DNA of 64,000 bases from Saprospiraceae bacterium (lineage in GTDB: Bacteria; Bacteroidota; Bacteroidia; Chitinophagales; Saprospiraceae). The stretch lies in the NCBI GenBank assembly GCA_016715105.1, contig JADKBO010000029.1, positions 1 to 64,000 of the forward strand, read 5' to 3'. This document shows, piece by piece, positions 52,349 through 60,940 of the stretch. The translations under genes and the position numbers were made by a program. Within the stretch, counting starts at the first letter, position 1; each line of letters starts with the position of its first letter. Below the pieces are notes generated by a model. It had not been told where the DNA came from. It saw only the letters and a program-made list of their open reading frames with translations, and searched no databases.

Positions 52349-53710
52349 TTACAATTTTATAAAGCCAACGTTTTTGTTATACAGTGGTGTTTTTAAGTTT
52401 AGTTGATACCAGCCTTTAGGAAGATCCTTAATATCTATTTGAAATGATTTTTCAACTGCACCTTCTGATATATTGGCATTTTTTAAAATTTGACCTGTCG
52501 CATTGCTAATGGAATAACTGAGTTTTCCACTTACGTTTACATCAATATTCAATTCATCATATGCAGGATTTGGATAAACATTGTACGAAAAATTTTCGAT
52601 GGGAATAGTTGCTACGGTGGATTCATTATTGATGGTCCAAGAACGTTGGAAACTGAGCCCTTTCCCTGTTGAAAGATGTGTCCTGGATAAGGAGGTAGTA
52701 TCCGTAACAACCGCAGTCAAAGTGTGTTTTTCATTTGTCAAGATATTCTTATTCAATGTAAATTGAGCATTTCCGGTACTTACCAAGGTTTCATCCAGCT
52801 TCCATTCTATCTTTAAGGTGTTGGGTTGGGGTAAAACAAGATTTAGCGTGAATTCAATTGGATTATTTGTAAAGTTGATGATATTTGGTTTGGGTAGGCT
52901 GCTTTCAATTGGAGATATGAGCCGATAAATTTGGGTGACAATTGCCTCTTTGCAAACCGAGCAAAATTCACGATTGAGGTAGCGCATTTCACAGTCATTA
53001 TGTGGTCTGTAACAATTATTTCCTTCCATATTGTGAATGCCAATGTCACTGTTGACGAGCCAGTTTTTCCACTTGATGGAAGCAGGATCATTCATCGCGG
53101 TTCTATTGGGCCTTTCTTCACAGTTAAACCAATATTCATCACCCAAATTTGCAAAGGAGTGCCCGACTTCATGAATCATTACCTCGGAGGATGATAAATC
53201 GGTAGAGGCAGTTGCCAAAAATCCACCAGAACCACCATAAATATTGGAATTTACCAAAACCAATGCTTGATCATAATCTGGAAAATTTGAAGCTAAAACA
53301 TTGATGGTATTTGGACTAGTAGGCACCAAAAGCCTGTGTATACCGGCAAAATCAAAAGTAGATCCCAAGTAGGTGTCGACGTTTTTGATAGGTGGAGGAT
53401 TACTTCCCTCATCACTGGCATTTCCCGGATGGTCTGCACCACTTTCTTTGGAAGGGACCTCGATGATGTGAAAATTAAAGAAGTTGCGGTATTCCTTGAA
53501 TGGACTTTTTGTAAAGAAATAATTGGAAAGCGCTTGGGCGTCGTCTTTATACTTTTTCATCTCAGCTGTTTGGTAACCATCTCCCATCAGTACAAAATTG
53601 ATGCGTTTGTCATCTGGGCCATTATTCATTATTTTTGATACAGGAAATGTCTGCGCAATTAGCACATTTACGACTAAAAACAAACATATAAGTGATAAGT
53701 ATGCTTTCAT
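52349..53710 (-). CDS. Secreted peptidase M64-family protein with T9SS sorting domain
   Basis: The 453-residue protein has a signal peptide (MKAYLSLICLFLVVNVLIAQ). The M64 (IgA-peptidase-like) metallopeptidase domain contains NFVLMGDGYQTAEMKKYKDD and the zinc motif VMIHEVGHSFANLGDEYW (H-E-x-x-H, about residue 183). A linker with Ig-like strands follows, then a type IX sorting domain at the end (NVYPNPAYDELNIDV to LPKGWYQLNL). It would be exported through the outer membrane by the type IX system. It is 2 bp from the next gene upstream, a likely operon partner. Confidence 0.9.
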   Translation of the reverse strand: MKAYLSLICLFLVVNVLIAQTFPVSKIMNNGPDDKRINFVLMGDGYQTAEMKKYKDDAQALSNYFFTKSPFKEYRNFFNFHIIEVPSKESGADHPGNASDEGSNPPPIKNVDTYLGSTFDFAGIHRLLVPTSPNTINVLASNFPDYDQALVLVNSNIYGGSGGFLATASTDLSSSEVMIHEVGHSFANLGDEYWFNCEERPNRTAMNDPASIKWKNWLVNSDIGIHNMEGNNCYRPHNDCEMRYLNREFCSVCKEAIVTQIYRLISPIESSLPKPNIINFTNNPIEFTLNLVLPQPNTLKIEWKLDETLVSTGNAQFTLNKNILTNEKHTLTAVVTDTTSLSRTHLSTGKGLSFQRSWTINNESTVATIPIENFSYNVYPNPAYDELNIDVNVSGKLSYSISNATGQILKNANISEGAVEKSFQIDIKDLPKGWYQLNLKTPLYNKNVGFIKL

Positions 53711-53712
53711 TT

Positions 53713-54219
53713 TTATTGTTTTGCTTTGAGATCAAACTTTGCAAATTCTTTAAAACTTCCGTTTATATTTTGCTCGATCAAAAGGTGAGTAATTTGTCCT
53801 TCATCTGTGATTCTTAAGGGTATAAAGGTTTCTTCCTTCTTTACAAGTACTTTTTCTAATGAACCATCTTGATTTACTTTTTCCATATATTCTTCCAATG
53901 GCGAAACGATGGAGTACTGCCCATAAATTTGACCATTTTTATCTGTAAAGCTGCAACGATAACCATCCACTGGAACATCTACCTGTTTTTCTGGTCCTTT
54001 TTTGAGCGTCCCTTTGGAGTGGGTTACTTTCAAAATTTGAGCTTGTACGTTTTCTGGGTTAAAAAATCGGAGGTTGATGAATAGGATAGTTGGTTCAATG
54101 TCTATAAATTCTGAAGATTCTGATAGGACTTCAGTTTTAGTAGTCCGACATGTGGTCACTGAAAAAATAGTAACTACAATCCCTATCCTTAAAAAGATAT
54201 CAAATCCTTTAACTTTCAT
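53713..54219 (-). CDS. Putative lipoprotein, unknown family
   Basis: From the ATG at 54219 (MKVKGFDIFLRIGIVVTIFS) the product has 168 residues with a lipobox-like VTTC. The rest is a soluble domain with FINLRFFNPENVQAQILKVT, PVDGYRCSFTDKNGQIYGQY and EETFIPLRITDEGQITHLL, probably beta-rich. No family is recognised. It is directly upstream of the M64 peptidase gene with a 2-bp gap, so it may be a periplasmic or surface partner; that is inference from position only. Confidence 0.6.
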   Translation of the reverse strand: MKVKGFDIFLRIGIVVTIFSVTTCRTTKTEVLSESSEFIDIEPTILFINLRFFNPENVQAQILKVTHSKGTLKKGPEKQVDVPVDGYRCSFTDKNGQIYGQYSIVSPLEEYMEKVNQDGSLEKVLVKKEETFIPLRITDEGQITHLLIEQNINGSFKEFAKFDLKAKQ

Positions 54220-54321
54220 TTTATTGTTGTGTATGATTTGTAAATATATCACCTTTTATGGAAGTGTTTTATGTTGTGAAAGACGAATATTGATACGACA
54301 ATAGTTTAAAATACTAATCAA

Positions 54322-55083
54322 TTATTTTTCTAAAAGGCAAAATATCATGGCATACTTGCCTTTATAGTTGTTGATCAAACTCAACATAACTTGCATATCG
54401 ATGAGTTTTTCAAAACTTAGATTTTCATCATTGCTGGAGATATTGAATTTGTAATCAGGCGATAGCGTATGTAAATGATTTATAATATGTATTGCCTCTT
54501 CTTGGAATTCCGGAAAATTTATTTCAAAACAGAGCATTTGAATGGGTAGGGAAAGTGATTGCAAAATTGGCCACTCAAATCCTTCTGCATCAATCTTGAT
54601 AAAATCAGGTATGCCATATTTGGCGATCAGTGTTTGCATTTTTTGAGATTCAACCGTTGTTGTTTCAAAATCTGATAGGTTTAAGGTTTTTGCTGTACTC
54701 AAAGCATTGTCTCGCAAATGGACGTAGAATGGAATTTGCCCGTCGATATTACCAATAGCTATTGGCTCAATGGTAAATAGGGCCTTTTTATTCCTAAATC
54801 TTAAATGTGTTAAGTTGATTGGGTCGGGTTCTACTGAAACTACGCGGGCTCCAGCTTTCTTAAATGCAATCGACAAATCTCCTATATTCGCTCCAATATC
54901 AAAAATTAGCGGATTTTCTGGCAAATATGTTTTGATAATTTGAGTGTACATTTCTGACTCTGCAACCTTGTGTTTGAAAAACGCATGATACTTCAATTGG
55001 GTGTAAAGGTCATGTAGCCAGGAATATCTGAGCGCTAAGTAAAACTTTGATTTTCTAAAAATATTTAGAACTCTTTGAATCAT
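54322..55083 (-). CDS. FkbM-family methyltransferase
   Basis: The 253-residue protein has the SAM-binding start PLIFDIGANIGDLSIAFKKA (I), VVSVEPDPINLTHL (II) and FIKIDAEGFEWPILQSL, the D-x-E-G-x-E motif of FkbM methyltransferases. These modify sugars in polysaccharides, glycolipids or antibiotics. It is divergent from the glycosyltransferase cluster at 55186, with about 100 bp between. It begins MIQRVLNIFRKSKF, a basic amphipathic segment. Confidence 0.85.
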   Translation of the reverse strand: MIQRVLNIFRKSKFYLALRYSWLHDLYTQLKYHAFFKHKVAESEMYTQIIKTYLPENPLIFDIGANIGDLSIAFKKAGARVVSVEPDPINLTHLRFRNKKALFTIEPIAIGNIDGQIPFYVHLRDNALSTAKTLNLSDFETTTVESQKMQTLIAKYGIPDFIKIDAEGFEWPILQSLSLPIQMLCFEINFPEFQEEAIHIINHLHTLSPDYKFNISSNDENLSFEKLIDMQVMLSLINNYKGKYAMIFCLLEK

Positions 55084-55185
55084 AGCTCAAAAAAAGTCAA
55101 TTTTGTTGTAATAATTCTAGAAAAGGAAGATATAGTGTTAAGTAAGAAAGGATATTGGGTTTTTTTAAATAATAATAAGTAAGAA

Positions 55186-56577
55186 TTGATACCTAAAATA
55201 ATACATTATTGTTGGTTTGGTCAAAATGATTTTGGCGAATTTAAAAAAAATGTTGTAGGTTGGAAAAAACTGAATCCCGATTATGAGCTCATTTTATGGG
55301 ATGAATCCAATTTGCCTTTACGCTTCTCCTACGTAAGAAATTCATTCAATTCAAAGAATTATTCTAATCTTTCTAATTTCATAAGATTATGGGCTGTGTA
55401 TAATTTTGGAGGCATTTATCTTGATGTTGATGTTAAGTTAATCAGATCTCTTGATGTGGTTCTAAATAATGAATGTTTTTTTTCTAAGGAAAAAAACTCA
55501 AAAGGTGTTATTCAGGTAAACAATGCAGTTATGGGAGCAAAAAAGAAGCATTGGTTTATTAGGTTACTTTTAGAGGGTATTATGCATGAATTTGATGGAT
55601 TAGAATATTCCAACCTAAGTGGCCCTATTCTTACTACAAAAAAATTATTAAAATTCAAAGCTATAAAAGATGAAAATAGACAAATTATATTGGATATAGT
55701 GGTGTTTGGGGTGAATGTATTTCATCCTGTCCAATGGGATGGACATATAAAATACAAGGAGTTTCCAGAAACTATTGGAGTTCATGAATATGCAGGAAGT
55801 TGGAAATCAAAAAAACTTAATTATTATGAATTAGCAAAGTCTATTTTTTTTAGAAGATGTCCTGAAACAATTCTAAATTTTATACTTTATGGACCAAGAA
55901 ATGCGAAAGTGATCAAGAATAAAATTGTTGTCGATGGACCATTTAGTGGGTTGATTTTGCACAATCGTGGTCTAGGAAGTGCTTATTTCCCGAAATTGTT
56001 TGGTACTTATGAAGAATGCCTTCATCAAACAATTTATGGTTTAGCTCTAAATGAATATGATAATCTAATTGTATTCGGTGTTGGTGAAGGATATTATGGG
56101 TTAGGACTTTATAAATTATTAAAGCCAAAGAATAATACAATCTTGTATGATATTTTGGAGGAAAATATTATTGCTTGTAATGTTAATGCTGAAATCAATA
56201 ATATTAAGGAAATAAGTATTTTAAAGGAAAAAGTGAATGCTGATACTTTATATACCTTTAATGAATTAGAGAAAAGTTTAATATTTTGTGATATTGAAGG
56301 TGACGAAGTTAATGTTTTTACAGATCAGAACATTTATTTATTTAAGAATGCCGATCTCATCATTGAAATACATGACCATGTAGACATTGAAATATATGAT
56401 TTTTTAGTAAAATTATTTTATCAAACTCATAATATAGAAACGATATATGAAGATCGTTATAATTTTGTGAGAAATAGACAATTTGCACGGAGTAGAGCAT
56501 TTTGGTACAATGAATTATATAATGAAAATAGACCAATTTTTATGAGATGGCTTGTTTTAAAATCAAAATTATTCTAA
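55186..56577 (+). CDS. Capsular-type glycosyltransferase fused to an FkbM-like domain
   Basis: The TTG at 55186 gives MIPKIIHYCWFGQNDF, the normal start of this family. The N-terminal half (about 1-240) is a GT32/OCH1-like sugar transferase with WKKLNPDYELILWDESN, NLSNFIRLWAVYNFGGIYLD followed by VDV (the D-x-D metal site) and GVHEYAGSW. The C-terminal half (about 250-463) has a glycine-rich VFGVGEGYYGLGLYKLL and SLIFCDIEGDEVNVF, matching the FkbM D-x-E-G-x-E motif. The 463-residue fusion would transfer and perhaps methylate a sugar in surface polysaccharide assembly. Confidence 0.75.
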   Translation: MIPKIIHYCWFGQNDFGEFKKNVVGWKKLNPDYELILWDESNLPLRFSYVRNSFNSKNYSNLSNFIRLWAVYNFGGIYLDVDVKLIRSLDVVLNNECFFSKEKNSKGVIQVNNAVMGAKKKHWFIRLLLEGIMHEFDGLEYSNLSGPILTTKKLLKFKAIKDENRQIILDIVVFGVNVFHPVQWDGHIKYKEFPETIGVHEYAGSWKSKKLNYYELAKSIFFRRCPETILNFILYGPRNAKVIKNKIVVDGPFSGLILHNRGLGSAYFPKLFGTYEECLHQTIYGLALNEYDNLIVFGVGEGYYGLGLYKLLKPKNNTILYDILEENIIACNVNAEINNIKEISILKEKVNADTLYTFNELEKSLIFCDIEGDEVNVFTDQNIYLFKNADLIIEIHDHVDIEIYDFLVKLFYQTHNIETIYEDRYNFVRNRQFARSRAFWYNELYNENRPIFMRWLVLKSKLF

Positions 56578-56604
56578 ATATTTATTTCCCTATCTATTAT
56601 TGCC

Positions 56605-57531
56605 ATGAATGAAAATGAGTTTCCTATATTGTTTTCCATAATTATACCTACTAAAGATAGATTAAACTTACTTCAGCAATGCCTTAACTCAGTATCTGCA
56701 CAAAAATACTTGAATTTTGAAGTCATAGTTGTAGATGATAATAGTATTGATGGAACATGGGAATGGTTATACAAAAGATCTGGAGATAGATTCATAGTTT
56801 TAAAAAATAAGTTTGGCGGGAGAAGCAACGGCAGAAATATTGGTAAAGAATTTGCTAATGGAGAGTTTATTTGTTTTATTGATGATGATGACTATGTATC
56901 AACTAATTTTCTTTCAGATTTTTACGAAGGTCTAAAAATTTACGATTTTCGAAATAATATAATTTTAAGAACCCACTTTGTTTATGACAGAGATGGAGTT
57001 TTTTCTGACTCAAAATCAAGCTATGATGCCAATAAGTATGGATCAGGGGTAAATTTTGCCTTGTATGAATTTTGTAGTAGTTGTTCAGTTTGTTTATCTA
57101 AAAATTTGTCAGTAAAAGAGGATTTTCCAATTGATGTTGATAATTGGGAGGATAGTCATTTTTTATTAAGAATTTTGGCTTATGGAGATCTGATACAACT
57201 TCCTTCTTATAATTATTTTTATCGCATACATGATAAAATGGGTAGTAAATTAGTTATGGATAAAAATATTTTAATTGAGAACTGTATAAAGCATGTTGGA
57301 TACATGGATAATTTTTTTCTCCTTTATGGCGGAAGAAATCCTCAAATTTTCACCTTAGATGCCAAAAATAAGATCACATCTGAAAAATTTGCTGAATATG
57401 CTGTAAATGCCATGGGTCTTAAGGAATACAAACAAGCAATAAAACTAATTCTGAAAAGCTTCAATCGGGGAATATATCTTAGAAATTTGAAGCATTATGG
57501 TATGTTTGTTATAAATTTTTTCAAATTCTGA
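56605..57531 (+). CDS. Family 2 glycosyltransferase
   Basis: The 308-residue GT-A fold protein: FSIIIPTKDRLNLLQQCLNS, FEVIVVDDNSIDGTWEWL, NGEFICFIDDDDYVSTNFLS (the D-x-D region), and a final helical part. It transfers an activated sugar to an undecaprenyl-linked or protein-linked acceptor; donor and acceptor are not visible. Its stop overlaps the ATG of the next glycosyltransferase (TGATG), so they form an operon with the sugar genes around. AT content is higher than in the core genes, as is usual for polysaccharide loci. Confidence 0.88.
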   Translation: MNENEFPILFSIIIPTKDRLNLLQQCLNSVSAQKYLNFEVIVVDDNSIDGTWEWLYKRSGDRFIVLKNKFGGRSNGRNIGKEFANGEFICFIDDDDYVSTNFLSDFYEGLKIYDFRNNIILRTHFVYDRDGVFSDSKSSYDANKYGSGVNFALYEFCSSCSVCLSKNLSVKEDFPIDVDNWEDSHFLLRILAYGDLIQLPSYNYFYRIHDKMGSKLVMDKNILIENCIKHVGYMDNFFLLYGGRNPQIFTLDAKNKITSEKFAEYAVNAMGLKEYKQAIKLILKSFNRGIYLRNLKHYGMFVINFFKF

Positions 57532-58422
57532 TGAAAGTTAGTGTTGTTATACCTGTATTTAATGGGGAAAATTATATCGATCATTCCATAAAATCTTGTC
57601 TGATCCAAGATGAAGTAGGTGAAATAATTGTAATTGACGACGGATCGTTAGATAGTACCTGTGAAATTGTTCAAAAACTTGGGAACTTGGACCAAAGAAT
57701 AATTTTAAAAAAATTAGATAAAAATTATGGATCTTCAAAGGCTAGAAATATTGGTATAGATTTGTCAAATTGTGAATTGATAAGTTTTCTGGATGCAGAT
57801 GACTATTTTTTACCAAATAGATTTGCAAAAGGAATTAATTGTTTGAAGAAATACCCAGAAATACAAGGCACGTATGAACCCATAAAAATTTTTTGAGAAG
57901 AATTATAAATATTCTAGGAAGCGGAAGCGAATATTGTGTTTTTTACAGGAGATGTTAAAGAAACTCAACTTTTTGACTATCTTATAAAAGATAATAAACC
58001 ATTTTTCTATAATATCACTGATATTAAGGTCGGAATCAATTAAGGGAAAAATTTACTTTGATGAAGATTTTAAGTATGGCCAGGATATAGATTATCTTTA
58101 TAATGTAACAAGAAATTTGATATTAAAGAATGCAAATGTAAAAGAAATAAAAATTTTAAGGAGGATTCATAATTCTAATGTAACCTCATCTATTGGCATT
58201 CAAATATTTAATCCTAGAAAAAAACTAATTGATAAATGGTTTAAAATATTATTAACCGAAAATTTTACACCCAAGCAAGCAAGATACTTAGTTTATAGAA
58301 AAATCTGTTATGATCTTTTAGATTACAGGTTTTTAAGGTACATTGGAGGTTACGTAAGTAAGTTTATAGTTTTAACATTTTTAATATTTAAACATCCTAA
58401 AATATGTCTAAAACTTATGTAA
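57531..58422 (+). pseudogene. Family 2 glycosyltransferase, several frameshifts
   Basis: The first frame (57531-57896) has VSVVIPVFNGENYIDHSIKS, IIVIDDGSLDSTCEI, GSSKARNIGIDLS and LISFLDADDYFL, a normal GT2 N-terminus, then stops. Pieces of the C-terminal part follow in shifted frames: VFFTGDVKETQLFDYLIKD near 57938-58030, GKIYFDEDFKYGQDIDYLY near 58045, and RRIHNSNVTSSIG in the last frame (58117-58422). At least three shifts are needed. It overlaps the start of the ABC permease gene by 19 bp. Read as decayed, unless the reads show otherwise. Confidence 0.7.
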
Positions 58423-59225
58423 CATTTATAAATCCTCAGAAGAATATTTATGAAAACCTTCGGGATGTCAAATTAAGTGCTGGATTATCTGTAGCTCTAG
58501 CAAAACGTGATATAACAATTAGATATGTAGAAACAATTCTGGGAAAAATATGGGTTATAATTAATCCCTTGATCAATTTATGTATTTTGGTTTTTGTCTT
58601 TAAAAATATAGTAAACGCAGAAATTCAGAATTATAATTATTTGCTCTTTGTGAGTATAGGATTGGTAGTTTGGAACTATTTTTCTTCGGTTGTTGCAGAT
58701 GTTTCTAATTTAATTATTAATTCAAGGTTTCTTATTCAAAAAATTTATTTTCCAAGAATTGCATTGGTATTTTCCAGAATGCTAGTTGGTAGTTTTGAAC
58801 TTGCTTCCAGTTTAGGTTTTGTGGTTATTGCTTTTCTTTATGCTCATGCTGAAGTATCACCCAATTTTCTATTTTTTTTGCCAGCTCTTTTAATTTCTTT
58901 AATTTTTGTTTTAGGAAGTAGTTTATGGATAGCTTCAATAAGTATAATTTACAGAGACTTTGTGCACATTGTTCCGGTTTTGTTACGAGTTGGAATTTTC
59001 TTATCCCCAATAGGGTATGAAATTAATCATTTGGATAAATTTACTATGAATTTATATTTCCTTAATCCAATTACAGGTCTTGTTGAATTTTTACGTTGGA
59101 CATTGCTGAAAGGCTATGAATTTAACCCTCTTATACTAATTTCTATTGTTCTATCTTTGTTACTATTTGGCACAGGCCTTCTTATTTTCTTTAAAGTAGA
59201 TAATAGACTTGCGGACAGATTATAA
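58404..59225 (+). CDS. Polysaccharide ABC exporter permease (Wzm-like)
   Basis: The 273-residue membrane protein of the ABC-2 type has a cytoplasmic N-terminus (LAKRDITIRYVETILGKIWV, the conserved R-D-x-x-x-R-Y-x-x-x-x-L-G region) and six helices, with YFLNPITGLVEFLRW near the end. Such permeases export O-antigen or teichoic-acid-like polymers with a Wzt-type ATPase. The next gene overlaps slightly and encodes that ATPase. The start MSKTYVTFINPQ overlaps the end of a broken glycosyltransferase gene. Confidence 0.88.
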   Translation: MSKTYVTFINPQKNIYENLRDVKLSAGLSVALAKRDITIRYVETILGKIWVIINPLINLCILVFVFKNIVNAEIQNYNYLLFVSIGLVVWNYFSSVVADVSNLIINSRFLIQKIYFPRIALVFSRMLVGSFELASSLGFVVIAFLYAHAEVSPNFLFFLPALLISLIFVLGSSLWIASISIIYRDFVHIVPVLLRVGIFLSPIGYEINHLDKFTMNLYFLNPITGLVEFLRWTLLKGYEFNPLILISIVLSLLLFGTGLLIFFKVDNRLADRL

Positions 59226-59235
59226 ATTTGAGAAT

Positions 59236-59955
59236 ATGAATGCTATTGAAGTTGATAAGGTTTCTAAGAAATATTATAAATATGATTCGAGTGAAAAGAA
59301 CCTAAGACATTTGTTTAAGCAAAGGAAAGTAATGGAGAATTTTGAGGATGGAGCATTTTGGGCCTTGGAAAATGTAAGTTTTAATATAGAGGTAGGGACA
59401 ACGGTTGGGTTAGTAGGTCGAAATGGGTCAGGAAAAAGTACATTGTTAAAAATTATTTCAAGGATTACTAACCCAACTAAAGGTCAGCTACGAATTTGGG
59501 GCAGAGTCGCTTCTTTATTGGAGGTTGGAACAGGTTTTCATCCGGATTTATCAGGGAAAGAGAATATTTTCTTTAATGGATCTCTCTTAGGAATGACCAA
59601 GTTGGAAATTCAATCTAAATATGATCAGATTTTGGAATTTAGTGAAATTGGAGATTTTATCCATATGCCAGTAAAGAAATATTCTTCAGGTATGTATACT
59701 CGATTGGCTTTTGCAGTTGGTGCTTTTCTGGAAAGTGAAATTTTAATCATCGACGAAGTTCTTGAGGTAGGTGATAGTACCTTTCAACAAAAATGCTTGT
59801 CTCACATTAAGCATTTAAAAGATCAAGGGCGGACCATTATTTTGGTATCTCATAACCAGACTTTAATTGATACTGTTTGTGATTCAATTGTTTATTTGCA
59901 CAAAGGAAAATTGTTGTATGCTGGGCCAACAAGGGACTACTTAAACATTATTTAA
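59236..59955 (+). CDS. Polysaccharide ABC exporter ATPase (Wzt-like)
   Basis: From the ATG at 59236 (MNAIEVDKVSKKYYKY) the product has 239 residues. It has Walker A GLVGRNGSGKSTLLKII, the Wzt/TagH-typical GRVASLLEVGTGFHPDLSG, signature KYSSGMYTRLAF (Y-S-S-G-M), Walker B LIIDEVLEVGD and H-loop ILVSHN. The Y-S-S-G-M signature and the V-G-T-G-F-H segment mark the polysaccharide-exporter subfamily. It lacks the C-terminal carbohydrate-binding extension of some Wzt proteins. It pairs with the permease just upstream to export the polymer made by the glycosyltransferases here. Confidence 0.9.
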   Translation: MNAIEVDKVSKKYYKYDSSEKNLRHLFKQRKVMENFEDGAFWALENVSFNIEVGTTVGLVGRNGSGKSTLLKIISRITNPTKGQLRIWGRVASLLEVGTGFHPDLSGKENIFFNGSLLGMTKLEIQSKYDQILEFSEIGDFIHMPVKKYSSGMYTRLAFAVGAFLESEILIIDEVLEVGDSTFQQKCLSHIKHLKDQGRTIILVSHNQTLIDTVCDSIVYLHKGKLLYAGPTRDYLNII

Positions 59956-59977
59956 GGTAGAAGTAATATTTTTTTAA

Positions 59978-60891
59978 ATGAAAAAATTAGCAATTGCAAT
60001 TTGTACATATAATAGACCTGAATATTTAAAATCATGTTTATTATCAATTGCTGAAAATCATAATAGCCTTATAAACCAGATTTGTATTTATGTGATTGAT
60101 AATGCTTGTGACGCAACAGAAACAAATCGAATGAATATGAATTAGTATTAGATATACTCTATTTTGAAGAAAAAAAAGTAGGATTATCCAATGCCAGGAA
60201 TCGAGCAATGGTTGAATCCTCTGAATCATATATTATGTATTTGGATGATGATGCTTTGTTTACAAAAGATACCCTGACAGAAGTATTTAGAACAATTGAT
60301 AATTTTTCCTTCGATATTTTTGGAGGTTCATATGATCCATATTATTTAGAACGGAAGCCAGATTGGCTACCTCAAGATTTTGGAAAATTTTCTTTTAAGT
60401 TTGAAAATCCTACAAACTTAGATAAAGAATTTATAAGTGGATGTATAATGATAATTAGAAGGGATGTTTTTGAAAAAGTAGGTAGTTTTAATTCTGAACT
60501 TGGAATGAAAGGAAAATATGTTGGGTATGGAGAAGAAGATGATTTTCAAGAAAGGGCAAGGTCATTAGGATTTATAATTGGATATAACCCATTGATTAAA
60601 GTCTTGCATTTGGTTTCTAAACATAAATTTTCATTAAAATGGCATCTACATGCTGCATATAAACATGGAAGCGATTCGAATTTTTATAAAAGTGATTTTA
60701 CTACCAAATTTAAAAATATTGGATATCAAACATTTTATTTATTCCCGGCATCCTTCCTGATTGCCAGCAAAAACTTATTTTTAAAGAAAGGATATTCTTT
60801 AAATCATTTAGTTATAGACTCTGTCTCTTTACTTTTTAATTCTATAGGAAAAGTAAATAACATGCTGAGCCATCGAATTGGCCAAACCTGA
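59978..60891 (+). pseudogene. Family 2 glycosyltransferase, one frameshift
   Basis: The start MKKLAIAICTYNRPEYLKSC and IYVIDNACD lie in the first frame, which stops at 60142. From about 60125 the other frame continues VGLSNARNRAMVESSESYIM, YLDDDALFTKDT (the D-x-D region), GSFNSELGMKGKYVGYGEED, then DFQERARSLG to the stop at 60891. A single one-base change near 60125 would restore a protein of about 304 residues. GT2 family, likely part of the same surface-polysaccharide cluster. Confidence 0.75.
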
Positions 60892-60940
60892 AACTTTAAC
60901 TTAAAATAGTTTTTGATCATTATAAAATAATTTAAAACCA

